From: Rhodospirillales bacterium
GTDB taxonomy: Bacteria; Pseudomonadota; Alphaproteobacteria; Rhodospirillales; Casp-alpha2
DNA length: 48,975 nt
Assembly: GCA_018662225.1 (NCBI GenBank)
Contig: JABJGO010000001.1
Coordinates: 1 to 48,975, forward strand
Direction: 5' to 3'
Part shown: in pieces, positions 16,980 to 26,348 of the stretch
Position numbering within the stretch: the first letter of the stretch is position 1
Layout of the letters: each line of letters opens with the position of its first letter
Program-made: the position numbers and the translations under genes
Notes under the pieces: model-generated
What the model saw: the letters and a program-made list of their open reading frames with translations, nothing else
Databases searched by the model: none
Told to the model about the DNA's origin: nothing

Positions 16980-17714
16980 ATGAAACCAAGCAAGCCAGAT
17001 ACCTTTATGGATACCTTCAAAACGGTATTCTACGCCATTGTCATCGCCATGGTCGTGCGCACGTTTGCGTATGAGCCATTCAACATTCCGTCCGGCTCTA
17101 TGAAGCCCACATTGCTTATTGGTGATTATCTGTTCGTGTCCAAATTCTCGTATGGTTACAGCAAGTATTCACTGCCATTTAGCCTGCCGTTGATCGAGGA
17201 TCGAATTTTCTTTACTGAGCCTGAACGGGGCGATGTGGTGGTCTTCAAGTTGCCCAAAGACAACAAGACTGATTACATCAAGCGTATCGTGGGCCTACCC
17301 GGTGACAGACTTCAGGTGGTTAAGGGAATCTTGCACGTGAACGGAACCGCCGTTGGCCGCGAAAATGTCGACGACTTCATGGAAGAAGATTACGCCGGTA
17401 GCTTCAGACGTACCCCACAATATGCCGAAACCCTGCCCAATGGCGTGGTTCACAATATTTTGGAAGAATCCGACACGGGATTTCTGGATAACACCCAGAT
17501 TTATGTGGTGCCGGAAGGCCATTACTTCGGTATGGGCGACAACCGCGATCATTCCAATGACAGCCGGGTTCTGAACGCCGTCGGCTACATCCCCGCCAAA
17601 AATCTGGTGGGACGGGCGGAGTTCATGTTCTTTTCGCTGGACGGCAAGGCGTGGGAAATCTGGAAGTGGCCATCCACCGTACGCTTCAGCCGGATTTTTT
17701 CAGGCATTGAGTAA
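16980..17714 (+). CDS. lepB: Signal peptidase I
   Basis: 244 residues from the ATG at 16980; an alternative ATG at 16902 would overlap acpS and add 26 unconserved residues. One N-terminal membrane segment (TVFYAIVIAMVVRTF) is followed by the catalytic Ser in PSGSMKPTL, the Lys in YIKRIVGLPGD, and GMGDNRDHSNDSR. It cuts signal peptides from exported proteins at the periplasmic face. Confidence 0.94.
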   Translation: MKPSKPDTFMDTFKTVFYAIVIAMVVRTFAYEPFNIPSGSMKPTLLIGDYLFVSKFSYGYSKYSLPFSLPLIEDRIFFTEPERGDVVVFKLPKDNKTDYIKRIVGLPGDRLQVVKGILHVNGTAVGRENVDDFMEEDYAGSFRRTPQYAETLPNGVVHNILEESDTGFLDNTQIYVVPEGHYFGMGDNRDHSNDSRVLNAVGYIPAKNLVGRAEFMFFSLDGKAWEIWKWPSTVRFSRIFSGIE

Positions 17715-17728
17715 CTGAGTACCCCACA

Positions 17729-18436
17729 ATGACCGACAGCCTGCAAACCCTTCAGACCCGCATTGGATATCAGTTCAATGACGTGGATTTGCTCAACCTG
17801 TCTCTGACCCATGCAAGCCGTACTTTGGCGCGCGATCGCACGTCATCCAATGAACGGTTGGAGTTTCTGGGCGACCGGGTTCTGGGGCTGGTGGTTGCGG
17901 CCATGTTGTACGAGCGTTTTCCAAACGAAGAAGAAGGCGCGCTATCACGTCGGTTCACGGCGTTGGTGCGTAAAGAGTCTCTGGCCCGTGTGGCCACAGA
18001 TTTGAACATCCATGAAGATATCATCCTGTCACGAGCAGAGAATGACACCGGAGGCCGCGATAATCCGGCGATCATGGCTGATGCCTGCGAAGCCATTATC
18101 GGCGCCATGTTTCTGGATGGTGGCTATGATGCCGCTCAATCGTTCATTAAAATAAACTGGGAGCCATTGCTGGAAGAGGACCTGACGCCACCCAAGGATG
18201 CCAAAACCGCCTTGCAGGAATGGTCGCAGGGTCGCGACCTGGGATTACCGGAATACAAGGTTGTGGAAACCTCCGGGCCATCACATGCCCCAAATTTCCA
18301 TATTTCAGCTATAGTAGAAGGAATGCCGGTCCAGATTGCGGAAGGGACCTCCAAACGGAAGGCCGAACAGGCCGCCGCGCGTCTGGTTCTGGACCATATT
18401 GATGGCGCCTCTTTTGACGGTACTGAGGAAGAATGA
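17729..18436 (+). CDS. rnc: Ribonuclease III
   Basis: 235 residues: the endonuclease domain with the signature NERLEFLGDRVLGL and the second acidic site ADACEAIIGAMFLDGG, then a dsRNA-binding domain with EGTSKRKAEQAAA. It processes rRNA and other double-stranded RNA. Its stop overlaps the era start (ATGATGA), so the two are translationally coupled. Confidence 0.95.
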   Translation: MTDSLQTLQTRIGYQFNDVDLLNLSLTHASRTLARDRTSSNERLEFLGDRVLGLVVAAMLYERFPNEEEGALSRRFTALVRKESLARVATDLNIHEDIILSRAENDTGGRDNPAIMADACEAIIGAMFLDGGYDAAQSFIKINWEPLLEEDLTPPKDAKTALQEWSQGRDLGLPEYKVVETSGPSHAPNFHISAIVEGMPVQIAEGTSKRKAEQAAARLVLDHIDGASFDGTEEE

Positions 18437-19359
18437 TGGATACCCCTGAGAATACGAATGTAGAAGGGCCGACCAGCGCCGGATTTGTCGCCGTCCTGGG
18501 CGCGCCGAATGCTGGTAAATCCACGTTTATCAATCAGGTTGTGGGGGCCAAAGTATCCATTGTCTCGGCCAAGGTTCAGACTACCCGCACGCGGGTTCTG
18601 GGCATCATGATGTCGGGGCAGTCGCAGCTGATCTTTATCGATACACCGGGCATTTTCAATCCGCGCAAACGCCTTGATCGGGCCATGGTGGCGGCCGCCT
18701 GGGGCGGGGCCAGTGATGCCGACACGGTTATGCTGATTGTTGATTGCGCCACAGGCTATGACCAAAACACGCAAAAAATCGTTGCGGGGTTGAAAAGTAA
18801 GAAACGCAAGGCGATCCTGGTCCTGAACAAGGTCGATCTGATCGACAAACCCAAGCTGCTCGACCTCACCACGCAAATGAATGACGACGAAGTCTTTACC
18901 GACGTTTTCATGATTTCGGCCTTAAAAGGGCAGGGCGTGGACGAACTGGTCGCTCACTTCGCCAAAACGGTACCCGAAGGCCCGTGGATGTTTCCACCCG
19001 ATCAAATATCGGACATGCCAGCCCGCCTGCTGGCCGCCGAGATCACCCGCGAGCAGGTTTACCACCAGCTGCACCAGGAATTGCCCTATGCCGCCACGGT
19101 GGAAACCGAGAGCTGGGAAGAAAAGAAAGATGGCAGTGTGGCCATCAATCAGGTGATCTACGTGGAGCGCGACACCCAAAAAGGCATTGTACTGGGTAAG
19201 GGCGGTGCCAAGATCAAATCTATCAGTTCGGCGGCCCGTCACGAGTTAGCGGAAATTCTGGACCAGAAGGTTCATTTGATGTTGTTCGTAAAGGTGCGCG
19301 CTAATTGGGGTGATGATCCGGACCGTTACAGTGACTGGGGCCTCGATTTTCAGGCATAG
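18433..19359 (+). CDS. era: GTPase Era
   Basis: 308 residues. The G motifs are GAPNAGKSTF (G1), TRTRVLGI (G2), DTPGIF (G3) and NKVDLID (G4). The C-terminal KH domain contains GIVLGKGGAKIKSIS. It binds 16S rRNA during 30S maturation. Start ATG at 18433 or 18436. Confidence 0.95.
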   Translation: MMDTPENTNVEGPTSAGFVAVLGAPNAGKSTFINQVVGAKVSIVSAKVQTTRTRVLGIMMSGQSQLIFIDTPGIFNPRKRLDRAMVAAAWGGASDADTVMLIVDCATGYDQNTQKIVAGLKSKKRKAILVLNKVDLIDKPKLLDLTTQMNDDEVFTDVFMISALKGQGVDELVAHFAKTVPEGPWMFPPDQISDMPARLLAAEITREQVYHQLHQELPYAATVETESWEEKKDGSVAINQVIYVERDTQKGIVLGKGGAKIKSISSAARHELAEILDQKVHLMLFVKVRANWGDDPDRYSDWGLDFQA

Positions 19360-19371
19360 GTGGGGTGAGTC

Positions 19372-20118
19372 ATGGAATGGACAGACGACGCCATCATCCT
19401 GTCATCACGCCGCCACGGTGAATCATCGTCCATTACCACCGTTCTGAGCCCTGAGCATGGCCGCTACGCCGGTCTGGTCCGTGGTGGGTCTGGCAAGAAC
19501 AAGCGCGGTATCCTGCAGGCCGGTAATCATGTTCGCGTCCAGTGGCGCGCGCGGTTGCCCGAGCATCTGGGCACATTTACATGTGAACTGGTCCATCCGC
19601 ACGCCGCCATGGTGCTCAGTGACCCGTTACGCCTCATGGCACTGAGTTCATCGTGTGCTGTTGCCGACAGTGTCTTGCCGGAACGTGAACCACATCCACC
19701 GGTCTACGAAGGTTTACAGGTTCTGCTGAATTCATTGGGGCAGGGTGATTTCTGGCCCCTGATCTATGTGAAATGGGAACTGGGGTTGCTGGGCGAACTG
19801 GGGTTCGGGTTGGATTTCTCGGAATGTGCGGCCACGGGCCGTAACGATGATCTGGTCTATGTTTCACCGAAATCAGGCAAAGCCGTATCCGCAGGCGCTG
19901 GCGAGCCCTACAAGGACCGGCTTTTACCCTTGCCAGGCTTCCTGCACGGCAGCGCAGAGGAGGGCACACTAGAAGATGCTGCCGATGGAGCCCGGTTGAC
20001 CGGGTACTTCCTCAACAATCACGTTTATGAGCAACATGGGGGCACCCAACCCGAGGCCCGCGCCCGATTCGTACAAGCGTTACGCAAGACAGCGGACGGC
20101 AGCCCCCGAAACGCCTGA
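19372..20118 (+). CDS. recO: DNA repair protein RecO
   Basis: 248 residues: an N-terminal OB fold (WTDDAIILSSRRHGE, GRYAGLVRGG) and a helical C-terminal domain with LLGELGFGLDFSECAATG. RecO loads RecA with RecR in gap repair. Alphaproteobacterial forms have a single Cys in this region rather than a full zinc finger. It lies 12 bases after era. Confidence 0.92.
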   Translation: MEWTDDAIILSSRRHGESSSITTVLSPEHGRYAGLVRGGSGKNKRGILQAGNHVRVQWRARLPEHLGTFTCELVHPHAAMVLSDPLRLMALSSSCAVADSVLPEREPHPPVYEGLQVLLNSLGQGDFWPLIYVKWELGLLGELGFGLDFSECAATGRNDDLVYVSPKSGKAVSAGAGEPYKDRLLPLPGFLHGSAEEGTLEDAADGARLTGYFLNNHVYEQHGGTQPEARARFVQALRKTADGSPRNA

Positions 20119-20177
20119 TAAACAAGGGGTTTTGACGGGCGTTGACCACCTGCCGGTGGTCGATACTATGACCAACC

Positions 20178-22409
20178 ATGAGCCCAGCGCCAGCCAAACC
20201 AGAAGACATTCGTGATGCCCCGTTAGCCGACGCCCTCGGTGAGCGGTATCTGGCCTATGCGCTATCAACTATCATGTCACGTTCGCTGCCCGATGTACGT
20301 GACGGCTTAAAGCCCGTTCACCGGCGCTTGCTGTACGCCATGCGGCAACTGAAACTGGACCCGAAATCCGGGTTCAAGAAATGCGCCCGTGTTGTGGGCG
20401 ATGTCATGGGCAAATATCACCCCCATGGTGACATGTCGATTTACGACGCACTCGTCAGGTTGGCACAGGAATTCTCGGTTCGGTATCCGCTGGTAGACGG
20501 GCAGGGCAACTTCGGCAATATCGACGGCGATAATGCCGCTGCCATGCGGTACACCGAAGCCCGCATGACCGAAATCGCCTGGATCATGCTGGACGGCATT
20601 GATGAAGACGCCGTGGATTTCCGCGAAACCTATGACGGTGAAGATGCGGAACCCATTGTTTTACCAGCAAGTTTCCCCAATCTACTGGCCAATGGTGCTG
20701 CTGGTATTGCGGTTGGTATGGCCACCAGCATTCCACCCCACAATGTGATCGAGCTTTGCGATGGCCTGCTGCATTTGATCAAGTTCCCTAATGCCGGGTT
20801 CGACAAGCTGGTTGAATTCATTCCCGGCCCGGATTTCCCCACCGGGGGTGTCTTGGTGGAACCCCGCGAAGCAATCGTTGAATCCTATACCAAAGGCCGC
20901 GGCAGCTTCCGGCTGCGGGCGCGCTGGGAAACTGAAGACATGGGCCGGGGCCAGTATCAGATCGTGGTCACCGAAATTCCCTATCAGGTCCAGAAAGCCC
21001 GCCTGATTGAAAAAATTGCCGAATTGATGGAGTTGCGCAAGCTGCCGTTCCTGGCCGATGTGCGCGATGAGTCCACGGACGATGTGCGCATTGTGTTCGA
21101 ACCAAAGACCCGCACCGTCGAAGCCGAAATGCTCATGCAGCAATTGTTTATGCAGACGGACCTGGAAACCCGTTTCAGCCTCAATCTGAACGTGCTGGAT
21201 TCCAACACCGTGCCGCGGGTGATGAGCCTGCGCGAAGCCTTGCAGGAATTTCTTGATCACCGCCATGTGGTGCTCGTCAGGCGCTCAACGTACCGCCTTA
21301 ATAAAATCGAACAACGCCTTGAAATTCTTGACGGGTACCTTATTGCATTTCTCAATTTAGATGAAATTATCCGCATCATCCGCGAAGAGGACGAGCCCAA
21401 GCCGATCATGATGAAGGCGTTCAAGCTGAACGAAGTTCAGACTGAGGCCATCCTCAATATGCGGCTGCGCCAGTTACGGAAACTGGAAGAACAGGGTCTT
21501 CGCGATGAGCACGCTGATCTAAGCGCCGAGCGTAAAGACATCATAGCCTTGCTCAAGGATGAAAAGCGCCGTTGGAAGATGATCAGCCAGCAGATATCTG
21601 ATCTGAAAAAATCCTTTGCCAAGGATTCTAATCTGGGCAAACGCCGCACAGAGATCGGCGATGCACCAAAAGCCGTGATTGTACCACTGGAAGCCTTTAT
21701 TGAGCGCGAGCCCGTTACCGTGGTTTGCTCCGAAAAAGGCTGGATTCGGGCCATTAAGGGCCATGGGTTGGACTCGGAGCAGTTCAAATTTAAAGATGGC
21801 GACCGAGGCCGGTTTACCATGGAAGCCCAGACCACAGACAGAATCCTGCTGTTTGCCACCAATGGCCGGTTCTACACCATTGGCGTAGACAAGTTGCCCG
21901 GTGGACGCGGGCATGGCGAGCCCATCCGCCTGCTGATCGAATTGGGCAATGCCCATGAAATCGTTGATATCCACGTGCATTCCCCGGATCGCAAGCTGCT
22001 GATTGCCTCTGACAGTGGCCGAGGCTTTGTGGTGGAAGAAAAGGATGTGATCGCCCAGACCAAAAACGGCAAGCAGACGCTCAATCTTTCCAGCGACGAA
22101 GAGGGGCGCTGTTGTGTTCCTGTGATCGAGAACGCTGATGCCGTGGCGGTGCTCGGCGAAAACAGGAAACTGCTGATATTCCCGCTGGACGAGCTACCCG
22201 TCATGGCCCGCGGGCGCGGTGTGATCTTGCAGCGATATAACTCAGATGGCCTGCGCGATATAAAATCCATCAATCTGGCCGAAGGCCTCACCTGGAACAC
22301 CGGGTCCGGCATGCGCGGCGAGCCAAACATAAAACCCTGGATTGGAAAGCGAGCGCAGGCTGGCATGCTCGTGCCCAAAGGCTTCCCCAAAGTGAACAGG
22401 TTTACTTGA
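20178..22409 (+). CDS. parC: DNA topoisomerase IV subunit A
   Basis: 743 residues. The breakage-reunion domain has [21 protein letters not shown] and the catalytic Tyr in [10 protein letters not shown]. The C-terminal half is a shorter beta-propeller without the GyrA box, marking it as ParC rather than GyrA. In the quinolone-resistance region ([14 protein letters not shown]) residues Met86 and Asp90 take the places of E. coli Ser80 and Glu84. It decatenates daughter chromosomes with ParE. It closes the rnc-era-recO cluster. Confidence 0.95.
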   Translation: MSPAPAKPEDIRDAPLADALGERYLAYALSTIMSRSLPDVRDGLKPVHRRLLYAMRQLKLDPKSGFKKCARVVGDVMGKYHPHGDMSIYDALVRLAQEFSVRYPLVDGQGNFGNIDGDNAAAMRYTEARMTEIAWIMLDGIDEDAVDFRETYDGEDAEPIVLPASFPNLLANGAAGIAVGMATSIPPHNVIELCDGLLHLIKFPNAGFDKLVEFIPGPDFPTGGVLVEPREAIVESYTKGRGSFRLRARWETEDMGRGQYQIVVTEIPYQVQKARLIEKIAELMELRKLPFLADVRDESTDDVRIVFEPKTRTVEAEMLMQQLFMQTDLETRFSLNLNVLDSNTVPRVMSLREALQEFLDHRHVVLVRRSTYRLNKIEQRLEILDGYLIAFLNLDEIIRIIREEDEPKPIMMKAFKLNEVQTEAILNMRLRQLRKLEEQGLRDEHADLSAERKDIIALLKDEKRRWKMISQQISDLKKSFAKDSNLGKRRTEIGDAPKAVIVPLEAFIEREPVTVVCSEKGWIRAIKGHGLDSEQFKFKDGDRGRFTMEAQTTDRILLFATNGRFYTIGVDKLPGGRGHGEPIRLLIELGNAHEIVDIHVHSPDRKLLIASDSGRGFVVEEKDVIAQTKNGKQTLNLSSDEEGRCCVPVIENADAVAVLGENRKLLIFPLDELPVMARGRGVILQRYNSDGLRDIKSINLAEGLTWNTGSGMRGEPNIKPWIGKRAQAGMLVPKGFPKVNRFT

Positions 22410-22472
22410 TTACCCGCGCTTGTCAGCGTAAGAATCAGTCCAATTGACGACAAACTGTAAGGAAGCGCTCCC

Positions 22473-23075
22473 ATGATTGCAGCAAATCAAAACCAAGCGA
22501 CCCTGGTATCGACCCTGTGGCCAACAGGTGAACGCAGCAGTCTCATGCGCGCCACCGTTCTGGCTGTGGCGGGGTCTGCCTTGCTGGCCATTTCCGCCAA
22601 AATCCAGATCCCGTTCTATCCAGTGCCCATGACCATGACCACGTTCATGGTCCTGTTGCTGGGTATGAGCCTCGGTTGGCGCCTGGCCGCCGCAACAATT
22701 CTGCTGTATCTGGCCGAAGGGGCGGCTGGTATGCCGGTTTTCGCCGGCACCCCTGAAAAAGGCATCGGCCTTGCTTACATGATGGGTGGTACGGGTGGTT
22801 ATTTGATCGGTTACTTGTTGGCCGCCGTTACCTGTGGCTGGCTGGCCGAACACGGCTGGGGCCGCAACGTAGTATCGACCGCCATCGCCATGCTGGTGGG
22901 TAACGTACTGATTTACGTGCCGGGCCTGTTGTGGCTGGGTGCATTGTTCGGATGGGATAAACCCATTTTGGAATGGGGTCTCACACCATTTATTCTGGGT
23001 GATTTGACGAAGCTGGCCCTTGCGGCCGTGGTACTGCCGATGGCATGGAAACTCACACAAGCCCGGAACGATTAA
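22473..23075 (+). CDS. bioY: Biotin transporter BioY (ECF S component)
   Basis: 200 residues with about six membrane helices. SAKIQIPFYPVPMTMTTF and AYMMGGTGGYLIGYLLAA are typical BioY segments, with the Asp-bearing FILGDLTKLALAA near the C-terminus. It binds and imports biotin, either alone or with the BioM/BioN energising module, which is not here. GGAAG precedes the ATG. The next gene starts inside its last codons. Confidence 0.93.
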   Translation: MIAANQNQATLVSTLWPTGERSSLMRATVLAVAGSALLAISAKIQIPFYPVPMTMTTFMVLLLGMSLGWRLAAATILLYLAEGAAGMPVFAGTPEKGIGLAYMMGGTGGYLIGYLLAAVTCGWLAEHGWGRNVVSTAIAMLVGNVLIYVPGLLWLGALFGWDKPILEWGLTPFILGDLTKLALAAVVLPMAWKLTQARND

Positions 23076-23509
23076 TACCTGTTGATGATCTGTTCGTCTT
23101 CCTGTCCGGCCGCTGGTCGGTGGACAGGAAAATGACAGATAGGCAATCCGGTGCGTCCGGCACCTTCACTGGTTCAGCCGCCTACACGCCCCATGACGGA
23201 CACCTCCGGTATGAAGAGGAGGGCCAGTTATGTTTTGGTGACTACGGCGATACAGCCTTCAGACGGTATGATTTCGCCTTTCCAAGTACGGCAACCGCAC
23301 AGGTGTTTTTCGACGATGGCCGGGCATTCCATGATTTGGATCTCTCAAACGGCCATTGGCGAACAGAGCATTTCTGCGATCCAGATCATTATGATGGAAT
23401 TTTTCAAGTTATCTCGGACAACGCCTATGTGTGCCAATGGGCCATTAGCGGCCCAAAGAAAGACATGGCCCTGCACACCACGTACCAGCGTGCACTACCT
23501 ATAATCTAG
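23045..23509 (+). CDS. DUF6314 family protein
   Basis: 154 residues with the DUF6314 pattern: a FLSGRWSVDRKM opening, a GTFTGSAAYTP strand, YEEEGQL and the C-terminal HYDGIFQ and MALHTTYQR segments. This is a small lipocalin-like beta-barrel fold by appearance; the function is unknown. It starts 31 bases inside bioY in another frame, and its TAG stop shares the palindrome CTAG with the stop of the convergent transferase gene. Confidence 0.75.
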   Translation: METHTSPERLIPVDDLFVFLSGRWSVDRKMTDRQSGASGTFTGSAAYTPHDGHLRYEEEGQLCFGDYGDTAFRRYDFAFPSTATAQVFFDDGRAFHDLDLSNGHWRTEHFCDPDHYDGIFQVISDNAYVCQWAISGPKKDMALHTTYQRALPII

Positions 23510-24222
23510 CCTTCGCCCCATACACCATCGCGAAACATTTCACATGGCTTGAAGTTGGATTTGTAGGACATTTTGGCTGAATCCTTGATCCAGAATCCCA
23601 GATACACATAGGGTAATTGCAGGCTTGCCGCCCGCCGGGCCAACCAAAGCACCATATAGGTGCCCAGACTATTTTTGTGGAGCGCCGGGTCGAAAAAGCT
23701 GTAAACAGCGGATAAGCCATCACAAACCTGATCCAGGAGGCACACGCCCACCAGCACATCATCCTCATCACGGAATTCCACGACACATGTTTCAACCGGC
23801 GTATCTTCGACCAGAGCCTGATAATCGCTCTCGTCCATTTTCGCCATTTCACCATCTGTATGACGGCCACCCTGATAGCGATTGAATAACTCAAACTGTT
23901 CCGGTGTCGCGACAGCCGCACACTCACGCCATTTCAGATGCCTGTTCTTGCGCTCAATGCGTTGTTGGCTACGGCTTGGGCTGAAACCGTCGACCACGAT
24001 GCGAATGGGCACGCACGCGTTACAGCCCGGACACGATGGCGCGTAAGCAATGCCGTGACTGCGGCGAAAACCACTCAGAGACAAACCGTCGTGCAGGATA
24101 TGAACGTCCCGTCCAGCGAGTTCGGTCACAATGCGACGTTCCATCAGATTGGGCAGATAGGGACACGGCATAAGCGGTGTCGTAAAAAAATAGTGCAGGC
24201 TTTTTAACGATTGGTGGCGCAT
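23506..24222 (-). CDS. bpt: Aspartate/glutamate leucyl (arginyl)-tRNA-protein transferase, Bpt/Ate family
   Basis: 238 residues. The N-terminal Cys motif CPYLPN plus PSCPGCNACVPIRI and the C-terminal acetyltransferase-like fold with SFFDP, GTYMVLWLARRA and YVYLGFWI are the family marks. Bacterial members add Leu to N-terminal Asp or Glu so that ClpS/ClpAP degrades the protein (N-end rule). AGGAG precedes the ATG. Confidence 0.9.
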   Translation of the reverse strand: MRHQSLKSLHYFFTTPLMPCPYLPNLMERRIVTELAGRDVHILHDGLSLSGFRRSHGIAYAPSCPGCNACVPIRIVVDGFSPSRSQQRIERKNRHLKWRECAAVATPEQFELFNRYQGGRHTDGEMAKMDESDYQALVEDTPVETCVVEFRDEDDVLVGVCLLDQVCDGLSAVYSFFDPALHKNSLGTYMVLWLARRAASLQLPYVYLGFWIKDSAKMSYKSNFKPCEMFRDGVWGEG

Positions 24223-24267
24223 AGCGCTCCTGCTCGTCTTGGATTACTGATCAACGGGATCACCGCT

Positions 24268-25227
24268 TTATTCTATAGAATTCAGCGTATCTTCCAACTG
24301 TTTCTGTTTAATGTCACTCAAACCAGGCAGAATTTCTTCTTCCGCATCCAGCGGTCCAGCACTGCCCCGCAACAAAACAATGCTGAGCCGCCGGTTCGAT
24401 GGATGCGTGGGGTTGTCCTCCATCAGCGGTTCCGTTGACGCCTTGCCAATGACCTGCGACACCCGCTCATAGGGTACGCCATCATCCATAAGCTCACGGC
24501 GCGCAGAATTGGCGCGGTCCGACGATAACTCCCAGTTGCTATACCCATGGTCGTCGGAAAATGGCACCGAATCCGTGTGACCGGATATGGATATCTGCTG
24601 CGGCATGTTTTTAATGACTTTGGCAACCAGCGCCATGACTTTCCGAGTGTGCGCCAACATGGTAGCGCCGCCGCTCTGGAACATAGGCAAACCGTCCTGG
24701 TCCAACAGTTGAATACGCAGCCCCTCAGGGGTGTCATCCATCTTCAGGCTGTCTTTCAGCTGGCTCAGCGTTTCATCGGCCTCAATGGCCTGAATGATTT
24801 TTTGCTGGGCTTCATCGAACTGCTGCTGCTCCAATGCTTCCATCGCCTCTCTAGCAGCGTCTTCAGCAATATCTTCTGCACTGGCTTGATCATCACCACC
24901 TGAACCGGCACTGGGCGGAGGCAGGTCCATAGTTACAGACGAACTGGACTCAGATATTCCGGCCTCTTCCTCCGACATAACCTTGCCGCCCAGAACACCG
25001 CCAGAACCACTGGTGCTTTCAGACACCGATACAGGCGCGAAGTAATTGGAAATGCCTTCCAGACTTTCCTGTGGTACCGCGTTCAACAGCCACAACAAAA
25101 GGAAGAAGGCCATCATGGCGGTAACAAAATCCGCGTAGGCAATTTTCCATGCGCCACCATGGTGAGCGGCGTGGCCGCCTTTTTTCACCTTCTTGATGAT
25201 AATAGATTGTGGTGCGCCTTCGGCCAT
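24268..25227 (-). CDS. motB: Flagellar motor stator protein MotB
   Basis: 319 residues. The single membrane helix IAYADFVTAMMAFFLLLWLL carries the proton-binding Asp33. A Ser/Gly/acidic linker follows, then a C-terminal OmpA-like peptidoglycan-binding domain (ISGHTDSVPF, NWELSSDRANSARREL, NRRLSIVLL). It anchors the stator to the wall and conducts ions with MotA, which lies 50 bases upstream in the same operon. Confidence 0.94.
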   Translation of the reverse strand: MAEGAPQSIIIKKVKKGGHAAHHGGAWKIAYADFVTAMMAFFLLLWLLNAVPQESLEGISNYFAPVSVSESTSGSGGVLGGKVMSEEEAGISESSSSVTMDLPPPSAGSGGDDQASAEDIAEDAAREAMEALEQQQFDEAQQKIIQAIEADETLSQLKDSLKMDDTPEGLRIQLLDQDGLPMFQSGGATMLAHTRKVMALVAKVIKNMPQQISISGHTDSVPFSDDHGYSNWELSSDRANSARRELMDDGVPYERVSQVIGKASTEPLMEDNPTHPSNRRLSIVLLRGSAGPLDAEEEILPGLSDIKQKQLEDTLNSIE

Positions 25228-25277
25228 CAGGTCTCAGCTTTCTAGGGTTGCATCATGCCGATTGTCGTAAATGGCCT

Positions 25278-26126
25278 CTATAACGAATTGACCATTTCTT
25301 CGACTTCAGCAAACGACGGGCGGACGGTACTACTAAGCGATTTACGCGTAAGCTCCACTGAAATCTGTGGTGCGTAGCCCTGCATGTGTCCCATCAATCC
25401 CGCTTTCATACAGTTCAGGTAATCGGCATCCTCGGCATGAGCTTTCTCCACGGACGTGGCCATGGGGCCGACAAAACCGTAGGACAACAAAATACCAGCG
25501 AACGTACCCACCAGGGCCGCCGCGATCAGACCACCCAGAATTTCAGGCGGCTCGGTGATTGAATTCATGGTCACAATCACGCCCAGAACAGCGGCAACAA
25601 TACCCAAGGCAGGCAGGGCCTCCGCAGCTGACGTCATGGCAGCAGTCAGGGCATGATTTTCGTTATGATGTATCTCGATTTCCATATCCATCACGGTTTC
25701 CATTTCGTGCGGATTATTGGCGCCCAGAGTCAACAAGCGCAGGTAGTCGCACAGGAAATCAACCCCGTGGTGATCATTCTGGAACAGGGGGAAGTTTCCA
25801 AACAAAGAGCTTTCTTCAGGCTTGTCGATGTGGCTTTCCAAAGCCAAATCGCCCTTGGATTTAGCCAGTTTGAAAACCGTATAAAGCACACACAGCAACT
25901 CGTTGTAGTGATCCCGTTTGTAGTGGGGGCCTTTGATCATAAGGCCAATGGACTTGAATGCGCCAATCACAATTTTCTTGGGGTAGGCGATAACAAACGC
26001 ACCGAAAGCACCACCAAAGATAATACCAAATTCAATAGGCTGCCATAAAACGGCATAGCTGCCATGAATTCCGTATAGACCGATAACGCAGACCGATACG
26101 ATCAAAATACCAACGATAAATAACAT
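25278..26126 (-). CDS. motA: Flagellar motor stator protein MotA
   Basis: 282 residues with four membrane segments, the cytoplasmic loop between helices 2 and 3, and the conserved Pro/Gly stretch ALPALGIVAAVLGVI. It forms the ion channel and torque generator with MotB. No flagellar basal body genes are adjacent, so the stator operon stands alone here. A 222-base divergent gap separates it from the methyltransferase gene. Confidence 0.93.
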   Translation of the reverse strand: MLFIVGILIVSVCVIGLYGIHGSYAVLWQPIEFGIIFGGAFGAFVIAYPKKIVIGAFKSIGLMIKGPHYKRDHYNELLCVLYTVFKLAKSKGDLALESHIDKPEESSLFGNFPLFQNDHHGVDFLCDYLRLLTLGANNPHEMETVMDMEIEIHHNENHALTAAMTSAAEALPALGIVAAVLGVIVTMNSITEPPEILGGLIAAALVGTFAGILLSYGFVGPMATSVEKAHAEDADYLNCMKAGLMGHMQGYAPQISVELTRKSLSSTVRPSFAEVEEMVNSL

Positions 26127-26348
26127 TCAAACCCGCCTATAATCTGGTAGACGAAAAGGCATCCATCTGCCCAACAACATACGACGATACGTTAATAAAG
26201 TCGGTTTTATCAATTATACTAGCTAGACTTATAAACAACTGAAAGCATTATGCAACTAGAGGCAACATGCATTCTGTGTGGCCTTTGGTTTCATGTTATA
26301 CTCCGCGTAAGCTATCCAATACACCACACCAGTTAACGGTATCATTGT

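Noticed and set aside
20682-21266. Antisense frame of 194 codons within parC
   Set aside because: Opposite highly conserved topoisomerase sequence, with biased composition and no recognisable domain; a shadow frame.
22410-23060. Antisense frame of 216 codons across bioY
   Set aside because: Its Gln/Gly/His-rich product has no membrane or domain pattern, whereas the forward strand encodes a clear BioY.
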